Shown here: positions 12,106 to 22,044 of the stretch, in pieces
How positions within the stretch are numbered: position 1 is the first letter of the stretch
How the letters are laid out: each line of letters begins with the position of its first letter
NCBI RefSeq assembly: GCF_000835495.1
Contig: NW_015622541.1
Location: 4,402,001-4,466,000 of the forward strand
DNA from: Cladophialophora immunda
Lineage: Eukaryota; Ascomycota; Eurotiomycetes; Chaetothyriales; Herpotrichiellaceae
DNA: 64,000 nt
Reading direction: 5' to 3'
Position numbers and translations under genes: made by a program
The notes under the pieces: model-generated
What the model saw: the letters and a program-made list of their open reading frames with translations, nothing else
Databases searched by the model: none
What the model was told of the DNA's origin: nothing

Positions 12106-13996
12106 ATGGCTGGTCCTGGAGGCGGCCCACCGCGGAAGAGCCATACAAAATCGAGAAAGGGCTGCAAAACTTGCAAAAAGCGGCACATTCGCTGCGACGA
12201 AACTTTTCCACAATGTCGAAATTGCACGAAACATAATTGTCGTTGCGACTATATGGACCTGCAAGTGGCAGGAGAAGAACCTCTGAAGGGCACCAAACCA
12301 CCAGATCTCTTGATGTCGCCGGAACTCCAACTTCGACTTGACAACTGGCGGTTAACGGGCGAGTCTCCTTTGCAGGAGCTTCAAGTTCCAGACAGGATAT
12401 ATTGGACCCGATTTTCAACGATCGACTTGCGTCTCGTTCACCACATCACGACACTATCGACCGACATTCACAATTTGGGTTACAGCCACTGCACGGTTTG
12501 GGGGCCCAGAATGCCTTCGTAAGATAGTTCATATTCATTCGAGATAGTTTCTAGCTAATCTCCCTCCAGGCTCATCTCGGCGGCTTTGACACATGACTTT
12601 GTGATGAGTGCGTTGCTTGCACTGTCTGCATCTCATCTGGCGTGGAAAACGAAGAACACAGACACGGACAATTTAGCGTATCACCATCGCGGAGTCGCTA
12701 TCAAAGGTCTTCATCAAGCAATCGGGACGTTCTCGAGAGAGAATTCCGAAGCTATCCTTGCTGCCTCGATTCTTCTTTCGTGGCAATCCACGGAATGGTG
12801 AGGTCAATGTTCCACACTTCTACAGCAGCTAATTGATAGCAGGCGCGGCTGGGCATCACTGCAACAGGGGGTATCGACGGTACGTCAAATGGAATCCTTT
12901 GACAAACAGGCCTTCTAACATGTTGCAGGTCTTGAACGCGATGAGGATGTGGATTCATGAATCAGAGCTTGCAAAGTACCTGGAAAACCAGAGGACTATG
13001 GCCAGGGCCGGAACACCTGCCACTCCCACAATGCCGAATGCCCAGGTGTCGGTTCCTCATGAAGACTTTCGCAGGATAGAACAAATCACCACGGCGCTTA
13101 ACAACTTGAGACTGCGACTTACAACGACCGATGAGCTTCAAGAATATGCGGGACAATTAGTTGACTACCTGCAGGAACTACAACGAGACTTGCCCACCCA
13201 AGCGCCGGACGAAGCGTTCAGCCGCTTACAGCCACTACGGGACATGATCTTCTGGCTGCCGTCCCTGTTCCTGCGTGGCACCGACTCCGACCTGGGGCCA
13301 TTAGCTCTGCTCTCGCATCTTTATGCCAGTGCGATCGCAGTCGAGCCCTTGTTCCCGAATATTGGGGGGCCCTACCTTGGAACCATGTCTATCGCACCCC
13401 TGGAGAGACTCCATGACCTAGTGAGAACAAGGCGGGTGGCCCAGCCCCAAGATACAAACATCCAAGCGGCGTGGTCTCTGGTGGAGGTACCAATACAGCT
13501 CGCGACTTCGTACAGACTGAAACAGAGACAAAACAGCCAAGGAAGCCATGGGATGGAGGGCTACCATCACTACTCTCCTCAAGGGAGTCCCTATGCGGGT
13601 CCTCGCATGCCGATTGCTACTCCCAGCTCAGACAGTTCCACAGCACCTATCTATCCCAACTCGCCCCTGCACGCGCCTGGGAGCCTGTCGATACCCGGAT
13701 CGGCATATTTCCAAGCGGCTCTAGGGCCTGGGGAAGCACGGCGAGACTCGTCGATATCGTCGGCGTCGTCGCTCGGGCGTGCTCACTCAATGGGCGACCC
13801 TCGGAGTCTCCCGTCAAGCAGCCCCCACGCAATGGGCATGGTGTATGGATCGCCAGCCACACAACACCCGCGAAGCAGTCACGAGCTACCAGGGTCAAGA
13901 ATGGACTACTTTGGGCAAATTCAAGCACCGTACAACCCATACGGCGGCATGAACATGAATACTCGGTTCGTCGCTCCTTCACAACTCTGGACTTGA
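12106..13996 (+). CDS. Zn2Cys6 transcription factor (sterol-uptake-control-like)
   Basis: Exons 12106-12518, 12570-12797, 12843-12879 and 12929-13996 give about 581 residues. The N-terminal binuclear zinc cluster begins around residue 24 with spacing CX2CX6CX6CX2CX6C (GCKTCKKRHIRCDE...CRNC...CRC). Fungal factors of this type bind DNA as dimers. The middle region (DFVMSALLALSASHLAW...AILAASILLSWQSTEWRGW) matches the Fungal_trans_2 / Upc2-like regulatory domain. The C-terminal 170 residues are rich in Ser, Pro and Gly and probably disordered. The 51-, 45- and 49-nt introns have GTAAGA, GTGAGG and GTACGT donors. An alternative ending is possible: a weak GTTCGT donor near 13964 with a CACAG acceptor near 14033 would replace the last residues with a tail ending ERQH at 14105. 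The target pathway is unknown. Confidence 0.85.
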
Positions 13997-15752
13997 CGGA
14001 CATCTTCCGACTGAGTATTCTTCTTTCCCACAGGACTCCCCCGGGCACGAGATCTCCGAATATGCAACCGGGGCAGCAAGACAAAGGGAAGGAGCGGCAA
14101 CATTGACATCGAATCCAAGGAGGGGGATTGGCGATGACGTGAGACTGGAGATATCTGAGATCGTGTAATGCACGATGACTAGCAAGGCGTTTTGGGTCAG
14201 GCCAGGCGACAAACCAATGGAGGACGACAAAGCCCGCGAGCGAAAGTGGGCGAGGTTAACACTGGAAGTAAGGGTTGGTAAAATACCAGATATGGCAAAA
14301 AAAAAAAAGTCTCAAATAGGGCTGGTCCTGGATGGTGGTCATCTGGGCGGGGAGGAGAGAGGAAGGCTCTCCTTACCCTGACGCATACGAGGCATGGTGG
14401 ATCGTTTGATTATGAAAGAGTCGTTGCGTTCCTGGGGAGGTGTTATCTGCAGGTCGGTGTATTCGCGACGAGGTCTCATCCTGCCTTGATGGCTCGGTGC
14501 TGCGAGGAATGGACTTGGTTTGCCAGGATGACTGCCATCTACTCTGGATGGAGGCCCTTTCAGTAGCAGCTTTCCTGGGGTGGGATTTGTGTTGACAGGG
14601 ATCTCCAATGGTCCTCTCTCTTTCAACCGAGTTACCTCTTTGTGGGTTTAATGGCTGCCTTGGCGCATACCAGCTGGTACAATACATGCCAAGTGGAAGG
14701 CTGAGCAATATAGTCTCGTGTGCTCATCAGAGAGACGACCCTCCTCGTACTCGTGTGTATATTTTGGGAACACCGGGCGCATCGGTCCATCTGCCGCACA
14801 CTGGAAAACCGCTATGACTCATGCAGACGCTGTATTACATATGCTCGTGTCGGCGGATGGAGGGTGGATTGTGGTCCGGGGGGAATGGATGCGACATCCA
14901 GGGTTGTATGAGTGCTCCATGCGTCTCACGAGACCCCAGCGTCTAGCGATCAAGACACGAAGGTCAAGCTCGTCATGCGAGAACGGCGCCTATGCGCCTC
15001 GTTGTTGAGGACTCATACTCTCTAGTGCACATTCCATCCGCATTGGCCAACGGGTTTGATGGTGTCAGAATCCCATCCGAAGATTCCATCCTGTGGCCAG
15101 GAACACGAAGGCGCACGTGGCGGAGGTGGTAGCCAGAACGATAAAGGGGAAGCTTAAAGCGCCATAAGCAGAGAAAACCCACGGAGACTGGGCATACCTG
15201 GGTCCAGAATGGTCTCGTACAAGAAAGCTTGCGTGGTTACAAAGCGTTGACGTCGCATCGAATAGCCGTCTCTGGATACGTGCTCCTTCTCGTCTGCTCT
15301 GCAGGGGACCGCTTGTATGTAGACCGTCTGACATGATGGATGGACTGCAAGGATACAAATCAAGAAGTCCGTGGGAAAACGATAGAAGACCCACGGCATC
15401 GAAGCAGCCAGGAGGGAAAGAAGTGATGAGGGAAGGGAGGCCCAATGCCCATCGTGCATGGTCAAGGCTACGGACGTTGGTTATGTAGGCAGATTAGACT
15501 GCAAAAGGCCCAATGAAAACAAGTCGGCCTTTGCTGGTAATTGTTCTAGGTCGAGGCCAGGATTGAGCAGCCATTGTAAGCAATTGCTGAGGCTAGCATT
15601 TCAGTCAAGTAAGACGCCCACTGGGACGGAGCCTGAGGCGAAGGAAGGAAACGGGTCAGGACACTGAATCCCCTTCTGCGGCTACAGGTACGGAGTACTT
15701 GGAGATACGAGGAGGAACAAACCTTCTGCAAGGGCAGCATCAAAAGTGTTGT

Positions 15753-15818
15753 CTCTGCCACTCTGCCACTCTGCCACTCTGCCACTCTGCCACTCTGCCA
15801 CTCTGCCACTCTGCCACT
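15753..15818. repeat. 8-bp tandem repeat, unit CTCTGCCA, about 8 copies
   Basis: Eight perfect head-to-tail copies of CTCTGCCA followed by a partial CT. The array lies about 320 bp upstream of the UCH37-like start codon. Because 8 is not a multiple of 3, a copy-number change would shift any frame across it, which argues against it being coding. Confidence 0.97.
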
Positions 15819-15913
15819 GGTCGATTCTTGGTGACTTTGACGGGGCCAGCGACGCCCGATCTCATCGGAAGCCTCATCAAAACATCCCACTTTGTGCCAC
15901 TTACCCCGTAATT

Positions 15914-15929
15914 ACCTGTTAGTACAGGT
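15914..15929. repeat. Perfect inverted repeat ACCTGT-TAGT-ACAGGT
   Basis: 6-bp arms around a 4-nt spacer, about 210 bp upstream of the UCH37-like ATG, followed directly by a CCTAGGCCTAGGCCTAG run. It could be a dimeric factor site or a chance palindrome. Confidence 0.6.
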
Positions 15930-16137
15930 GCCCCAGTGCCTAGGCCTAGGCCTAGTGCAAGCCGACAGACCTGCTGCAGGCTGGAAGCGCAGTTTGACCG
16001 CGCGCCTGACCCCCACTTCGCATATTTACGTCTACACAGATTCGGCCCTGTCCAGGTACCACGACCAGCCCAACACGAGTCGACGGCGCAGGTGCGAGGA
16101 CTCTCTCACCTGATCCTTCTGCTTGTCAGCACCTCTG

Positions 16138-17349
16138 ATGGCTGAAGATGCCGCCAGTGGTGGTTGGAGCACCATTGAATCCGACGAGGTAAGCCCAACT
16201 CCCAATGTCCAACGTGCATTCGCCCCTTGGATGCGGCGCTCAAGCTCGCTCAGGCCATGTACTCAAGATGGGATCGCTGACAAGCTGATGTGGGTTACAG
16301 GGCGTCTTCACCTCTCTGATCGAACAGCTGGGAGTCAAGGAAGTGCAGGTTGAAGAACTATTCTCACTCAACGCAGATTGGTTCCGTGCTTTGAGGTAAC
16401 AAGGAACATCGCACACGACCCTCCCCTTCCTGCCACTCTCCCTCTCTGCCTCTCGAACCTGTCACTCTCCTTCGAAAACCAGCCCTGCTGACACGGAACG
16501 CATTTTGCCAACAGTCCTGTCTACGGTGTCATCTTCCTGTTCAAATGGACCGGCCAGGGATCGGAAAATAAGGCGGCACCTCAAGATGGCTCGTACGACC
16601 GTACCGCAGTCGATGACGAGGGACTCTTCTTTGCTGCCCAGACAATCCAGAACGCCTGCGGCACGCAGGCCATACTCTCGGTGGTGTTGAACAATGACAA
16701 GTCTGTCGATGCCTCTTCGTCAGGCGCGGACGAGGCGGGGGAGAGAATTGACATCGGTCCTGCGCTACAAGAGTTCAAAGACTTTACGGCGGGCTTCGAC
16801 GCAAGCCTGCGGGGAGAGACGCTCTCGAATTCGGAAATGATCCGAACTGTCCACAACAGCTTCGCGAAATCGAGCCCGTTTGTTGACGAGACTCAGCGTG
16901 ACCCCAGCGCGGGAACGGAAGACGCCTTCCACTTCATTGCCTACACCCGCTACCACGGCAAACTGTACGAACTCGACGGGCTCCAGCCCTATCCTATCCT
17001 TCACGGCGAGTGCACAGCCGAGGACTTCCCGGACAAGATCGTGTCGGTTGTGCAGCGGCGGATCTTGAGCTACCCAGAAGACGAGATCCGCTTCAACCTC
17101 ATGGCCGTGTGCCAGGACCAGAGGATCAAGTGGCGCCAACTCGACGAACCCAACCTGCTCCAGGAGGAGGAACGAAAGCGGGCCAAGTGGGATTTCGAAA
17201 ACGCTCTGCGGCGGCACAACTTTGTCGGGTTCACGGACGAGGTGCTCAAGGGGGTGATGGAAATGAAGATCCAAGATGGCTCCTACGATGCCTGGGTCGA
17301 GCAGGCCAAAAAGGCGACGGCGAAGAGATTCCAGGAGAGAAAGGGGTAG
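16138..17349 (+). CDS. uch2: Ubiquitin C-terminal hydrolase, UCH37/UCHL5 family
   Basis: Three exons (16138-16188, 16301-16395, 16515-17349) encode 326 residues, matching UCHL5/S. pombe Uch2, a cysteine protease that removes ubiquitin at the proteasome. All catalytic residues are visible: oxyanion Gln91 and nucleophile Cys97 in AAQTIQNACGTQA, His188 in DAFHFIAY, and Asp203 in LYELDGL. The N-terminal WSTIESDEGVFTSLIEQLGV is the family signature. The C-terminal helical tail (WDFENALRRHNFVGF...) corresponds to the ULD region that binds Rpn13. Introns are 112 nt (phase 0) and 119 nt (phase 2). The window also encodes the proteasome deubiquitinase Rpn11, though not adjacent. Confidence 0.95.
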
Positions 17350-18063
17350 GTTGGTGTCTGAAGGCTATGTACCTAAGTATGGTGACATGGTCTCTAGCGG
17401 TCCACAATGGAAGGGGATCAGAGGGACTGCGATGGCCTGGATGAAGCTGTAATGGACAACGAGCGGATAATGCAGCTCAACTGCAAGTGTTAATGCCTCA
17501 CGGCCTGGTTCTTTGACCCCGTTTCTGATCCCCGAGGACGTTGCCACACAGTAGCTATGCCTGTCGTGACACGCGCCCAATACCCGCGATACACGAAGAA
17601 AATTTGAGTCTTGGATGCCACAGAAGGGGAGCTAGGGCGCTGATTGGCTGGGCGGGCCTGGTGCAAAGGGCGTGCTCTGATTGGCCGGCCAGGCAAATAC
17701 TAAGTGCTCATCAAGCCATCCTGGCCGCCGCCCACCCCCCCATACAAACAGCACTCCTGCCGGACCTCCAGACGCCCTTGTTCCATTCAGATTGTTGTTG
17801 CTTTGAATCGTCGCTTCATTCATCTCAATCGACGCCGCACCATTGTCTGAGTCACTTGTTGCCAGCCACCCAGCTTTCTGGCTGTCGCGCTGCCTTGATT
17901 GCCTCTCCCCCAAAACGGCCCTTTTTGGTTTCTCGCCCCGAACCATCCTTTTTCACCCCGATCCTTCCACCGATCAGTACAACCCACAACTTCATTTATC
18001 CCTCATCACCTAGATGGAAAGTGACCTTGCGCTCCTCTGTCGAGTCTGCTCTTGCTTTGAACC
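17350..18063. other. Intergenic region (714 bp)
   Basis: No supported gene. Two copies of a GATTGGC(T/C)GG-like motif lie at about 17641-17651 and 17679-17689. They contain inverted CCAAT (ATTGG) boxes and lie about 375-425 bp upstream of the next start codon. The 3' half is pyrimidine-rich leader sequence. Confidence 0.5.
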
Positions 18064-19812
18064 ATGTCAGCCACCGAAATCGACACCCTGTGGCGCTCCG
18101 CCTTTGGCGAATCAGCTATCCGACCCCTGCCCTACAGTTCGGAAGAGCTGGGCGACGATGGATGGCGACCACTGACGGATCCGCAAAAATTCATCATGAA
18201 TCTGGCTCCTCTGAATCACCAACAACTCTATGCTGCCAGTGCCAACAATCAACTCGCCATGATCGACGCCCAGAACGAATACCTGGAGCTAGAGCGCCAC
18301 ATTGCCAACATCAAGGGCAAAGAAACCATCAAAAACCCCCAAGACCTCCCGGCCCCGGATGTCTTTGAGGAACGGAAGGAAGCGGCATTGTACGGCTACA
18401 AGTATGATGCTAATCGCCCAGCCCTGCTCCATGCCGGTATTCCTGGTCTCAGATCCGCCGATGATCTGACCGACAGAGAAAAACACGATGTGCGCTTGTT
18501 CCAAGAGCCATTCGAGCAAGGGGGTTTTGTGCCCAAGGAGAGAGAGTACAGAGCCAAGGTCGCCAAAGCCAAAGATCCCAAGAACGTCGACGGCTGGATC
18601 CCCATCGAGAAAGACGGCAAGCACCTCGTCCCACGTCAACAAACTCACCATGAAGAGTACAACATCACATATGTTAAGCGCAATGTGGACGAAAATGGTG
18701 AGATCATTCGACCTCAATCCCCCGAAGGCAGTGAAGTCCCCGGTGAAACTCCAGACAAGGTCGTCAACAAACGTTTGACCAGAACCCGCTTCGATGGCAA
18801 AAAGTTCCCACCGACACGAGACGTGTCGGAGGCTCCGTCGGCAGCTTCTACTCCCAGCGGCAGAAAGCGAGGAAGTCCCTCTGGAGTCGACACGCGAGAA
18901 GATACCCCCAGCTCGAAACGCCGCAAGATCCATCTCACCGTCAATGGTGGGGAACAGCCCAAGCCGAAGCACCCGAATCAATATACAAAAGCAAAAGAAA
19001 GAGAGTTGGCAGCCACTCATACCACTCCAGCTCAAGCCAGTACCAAACCCGTCGCATCATCTTCGTCCACTTCAGCCAAGCCAACGTGGCGGGAGTTGTC
19101 GCCAATGTCAAAGCGCACACACAAGTGGACGGACCCGGATTTGATCCAGTCAATCAAAGAAGATCACACGTGGTTGCATGATGACCCCAAGAGGGCGGAA
19201 GAGTGGAAACACAAGCTCCTGAACGGCATCAATCCCGTCCGAAGTCTTAGCATGTTGCTCAAATGGAACTACTGGCAAGTCACCAACCAAGCCAAGAGAC
19301 CGCGGGCGAAGAAGAACCCAGCCGAACTAGACGAATCAGTCAAGGAAATTGAGGACTCCAGCGAGTCCCAAAAGCCGAGACGAAGGGTGACCAAGCCGAA
19401 AAAGGTGGATGACAGCGAGAGATCAACACCGGCCACAACGCCCGCGCCAGAGGCCGTCAATGGCGTGGCCATGCAGAATACGAAGCTTGGGGTGCACACG
19501 CGAGCAGCGAAATCGGCTCGAAGAGCAGCCGGGGCAGAAAACGCCATATTCAGAGACACGGTTTTTGTGCAGGACAAGCGCAATGGCGCGAGCGGTGGAA
19601 AGCAAGCAGGCACAGAGACGGAGCCACCATCGAGGGGAGAGGAGGAGGTTGCAGGGGACAGAAATGGAAATGGCAAAGACCTGAATAGTAACGGATCGCC
19701 ACTCAGAAGGCCAAGCATGAAGAGAGAAGAGAGTGACTCAACGATTGTGATCAAGAGCAGCGCACCGTCGACGAGGCGATCGCTACGGAGTGCGAGGAGA
19801 TCCAGTGGCTAG
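18064..19812 (+). CDS. Uncharacterised conserved-looking nuclear protein (582 aa)
   Basis: A single open frame of 582 residues starting at an ATG after a pyrimidine-rich leader. I do not recognise the family. The N-terminal 200 residues look folded and well constrained (TLWRSAFGESAIRPLP, IMNLAPLNHQQLYAA, HAGIPGLRSADDLTDREKHD, DGWIPIEKDGKHLVPRQ). A short predicted helix near 80-100 (NEYLELERHIANIKGKE) could form a coiled coil. The middle has a bipartite-type basic nuclear signal (SGRKRGSPSG...SSKRRKIHL). A Trp-rich segment near 360-425 (KWTDPDLIQSI...EEWKHKLL...LLKWNYWQ) is vaguely Myb/SANT-like. The tail is basic and Ser/Glu-rich, ending STRRSLRSARRSSG. A chromatin or RNA-related role is inference only. 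Confidence 0.8.
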   Translation: MSATEIDTLWRSAFGESAIRPLPYSSEELGDDGWRPLTDPQKFIMNLAPLNHQQLYAASANNQLAMIDAQNEYLELERHIANIKGKETIKNPQDLPAPDVFEERKEAALYGYKYDANRPALLHAGIPGLRSADDLTDREKHDVRLFQEPFEQGGFVPKEREYRAKVAKAKDPKNVDGWIPIEKDGKHLVPRQQTHHEEYNITYVKRNVDENGEIIRPQSPEGSEVPGETPDKVVNKRLTRTRFDGKKFPPTRDVSEAPSAASTPSGRKRGSPSGVDTREDTPSSKRRKIHLTVNGGEQPKPKHPNQYTKAKERELAATHTTPAQASTKPVASSSSTSAKPTWRELSPMSKRTHKWTDPDLIQSIKEDHTWLHDDPKRAEEWKHKLLNGINPVRSLSMLLKWNYWQVTNQAKRPRAKKNPAELDESVKEIEDSSESQKPRRRVTKPKKVDDSERSTPATTPAPEAVNGVAMQNTKLGVHTRAAKSARRAAGAENAIFRDTVFVQDKRNGASGGKQAGTETEPPSRGEEEVAGDRNGNGKDLNSNGSPLRRPSMKREESDSTIVIKSSAPSTRRSLRSARRSSG

Positions 19813-20421
19813 GTTGATCTATTGGCAGTACACATCCTGGGTTTGGCAACAGCACGACGTGTGTATATATACGCCATTGTAGGGAGACAGCCGTGGCCAA
19901 TCATGCTCTCTGCAGATGCTAGACAGAGAATTCATTGACAGAGCCTCGACTGGTAAGGATCGATGTAACATCTCGCGCACATCTGCGATGTATCTCGTAC
20001 GACGCGAGAATAGTTCACCCTATGGATAATAATATTAGTACGGAGCATTTTCGCTCGATATGGCAATAGAAACTGCAAGGCTGAGAGGCCGGCAAGGCTG
20101 GATTCCAATTTCCAAGGCTAAGTAGGGAAGCAGGGCCCCGTGAGTCTTGGCAGGAGCGAAACTGCGCTTCGGACATTTCACTTCACAGACCTTTTCCCTT
20201 CCTTCACGCCGTGTCCTGCAATCCACGGCCATCAAGCAGTATCGACGAGTCATCGCGTGAACTTGGCGCCTTTATCTCTGCAATTTTATTCTCCTCTTGC
20301 ATCTTACAGCGATACTCATCGCTCATCTCGGGGCGCCTCCGGCCTCGGTCTGGTCAGTGCTTCCTCAGCTGCGACCAGCAAGTCCGAACACGCCTGTGTC
20401 TCTCCCCCGTCAGCCCCCGTC
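19813..20421. other. Intergenic region (609 bp)
   Basis: No supported gene. It carries a TATATATACG element near 19864, and the last 250 bp are pyrimidine-rich and probably the 5' leader of the zinc-finger gene. Frame continuity extends upstream of 20422, but no ATG precedes it in that frame. Confidence 0.45.
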
Positions 20422-22044
20422 ATGACCAAGAAGAAGCGTCATCATCCCGATGTCGAAGAGGTCCTCGCGCGACCATGGTGCTACTACTGCGAGCGCGACT
20501 TCGACGATCTCAAGATTCTGATCAACCATCAGAAAGCGAAGCATTTCAAATGCGAAAGATGTGGCCGAAGATTAAACACCGCAGGGGGCCTCAGTGTCCA
20601 CATGAGTCAAGTCCACAAGGAGAACCTCACTGCCGTCGACAACGCCCTCCCTAACCGGGCGGGCTTGGATATCGAAATATTCGGCATGGAGGGAATCCCC
20701 GAAGACATTATCCAACAACATAATCAGCGAGTCCTGACCAACTTCCATCAAGCTCAAGCTGATCGGCAGGCAGCTACTGGTAATAACGCTCAAAGTGCTC
20801 AGCATCCAAACGCCCCAAAGAAACCCAAGATCGAGTCTGTCTCCGATATCAAGAAACGCCTGGCAGAGCACAAAGCTGCCAAACTGGCTGCTGAGCAAGG
20901 CGACGGAGGGAGCAGTGGAGCGGCCACTCCCAACCCCCCTCCGGCCACTATGGTTCAAGCTCCGCCTCAGGTAAACACGGTAAGTCGTCTCAGTCATGCC
21001 TTGTGTCACATTCGCTCATTCTCGACACAGGCCGCATCTCCAACCTATCCCGGATTTCCTCAGCCCTATGTAGCGCCACCTACGAATGGTTCGTTCAGTC
21101 AGTCCCCTTCTTTCGCCCAGCCCCCAGCCGCTTTATCTGCTCCGTATCAGGCGTCGCCGATCTATCCTTCTGCCGCGTCTCCGCCTGCTGTCGAAGGCTA
21201 CGGCCAGCATTCGGCAACTCCACAGCCTGGGCAACCAGGATACGGCCAGATGCCATATCCCCAACCGCCATACGCCCAACCCCCCCAGCCGTCCTTTCAG
21301 CCGCCGCAACCGTCACCAGTGGGGTATCCCCAGCCGAGTTATTCACCTCCGCAATATCAATCTCCCTATCCAGGTCAACCCTACCCTGGCCAGCCCGCTG
21401 GACCTCCACGTCCATTTGCGTCGGGCTCTCCAGTTCCAGGGTATCCGCAACCGCCCCCAGCTCTCGCACAACGCTCTCATTCGCCTGCTACAAACGGTAA
21501 TTTTCCTGCACCAGTGCGTACTGGCAGTGTAAGTCTACCTAGTGCTCCAGGATTACCACAGAGGCCGGCTTTCGGTGCTCCGCCAGTCAATGCTTTCCAA
21601 TTTCAACAAATGCATCAAGGTCAGATCCCTGCTCCACAATCCCATAACATTGTGCCGCAGTATGCTCCTGGACAAGCTTCAGCAAGCACAAGTACGCAAG
21701 TCCCGCCACAGATTCCTGTACCGAACCAGGCCGCTGCTGTTGAAGCTCAAGACGCGTCGTCCCTTGATGACCTGATCGCAAATGCTTCTAAGCAAGCTGA
21801 CGTCGATGCCGCTGCCGCCGCAGAGGCTGCCACCAAACCCGGAGTTCCAGCAGCCGCCACTGCTCCGGCCACCACCAAAGACGAAGCCGGCGAAGACAAA
21901 GCTGGACCGAAGAAAGACAAGGAGAAGGAGAAACCAAAAGCAACCAGGTTGGTCTACTCTGATAACGAGACAAGTCCTGAAGAGAAGATGGCTATGTTGC
22001 CAAAGTACGCATTTACTCCTGCACAGAAAACAATTGTGGTCTGA
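20422..22044 (+). CDS. C2H2 zinc-finger protein, BuGZ/ZNF207-like
   Basis: Exons 20422-20979 and 21031-22044 encode about 523 residues. The start MTKKKRHHPDVEEVLARPWCYYCERDFDD, with two C2H2 fingers (CYYC...HQKAKH and CERCG...HMSQVHK), is the diagnostic N-terminus of BuGZ/ZNF207. In animals that protein binds Bub3 and microtubules and also acts in splicing. NALPNRAGLDIEIFGMEGIPEDII follows, as in that family. The rest is a long Pro/Gln/Tyr/Gly-rich low-complexity region (PYPGQPYPGQPAG, PQPPYAQPPQPSFQPPQPS) that could phase-separate, then an Ala/Lys-rich tail. I do not see a clear GLEBS (Bub3-binding) motif. The 51-nt intron (GTAAGT...ACACAG) is a multiple of 3 with no stop, so its retention would stay in frame. 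Confidence 0.88.
   Translation: MTKKKRHHPDVEEVLARPWCYYCERDFDDLKILINHQKAKHFKCERCGRRLNTAGGLSVHMSQVHKENLTAVDNALPNRAGLDIEIFGMEGIPEDIIQQHNQRVLTNFHQAQADRQAATGNNAQSAQHPNAPKKPKIESVSDIKKRLAEHKAAKLAAEQGDGGSSGAATPNPPPATMVQAPPQVNTVSRLSHALCHIRSFSTQAASPTYPGFPQPYVAPPTNGSFSQSPSFAQPPAALSAPYQASPIYPSAASPPAVEGYGQHSATPQPGQPGYGQMPYPQPPYAQPPQPSFQPPQPSPVGYPQPSYSPPQYQSPYPGQPYPGQPAGPPRPFASGSPVPGYPQPPPALAQRSHSPATNGNFPAPVRTGSVSLPSAPGLPQRPAFGAPPVNAFQFQQMHQGQIPAPQSHNIVPQYAPGQASASTSTQVPPQIPVPNQAAAVEAQDASSLDDLIANASKQADVDAAAAAEAATKPGVPAAATAPATTKDEAGEDKAGPKKDKEKEKPKATRLVYSDNETSPEEKMAMLPKYAFTPAQKTIVV

Larger units (their letters stand above)
13997..16137. other. Intergenic region (2.1 kb) with simple repeats
   Basis: No supported gene. 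It contains a 12-A tract (14297-14308), a TACGGAGTA palindrome (15688-15698), an 8-bp tandem repeat (15753-15818), an ACCTGT/ACAGGT inverted repeat and a CCTAGG repeat near 15938-15956. The right part is the promoter of the deubiquitinase gene. Confidence 0.5.
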
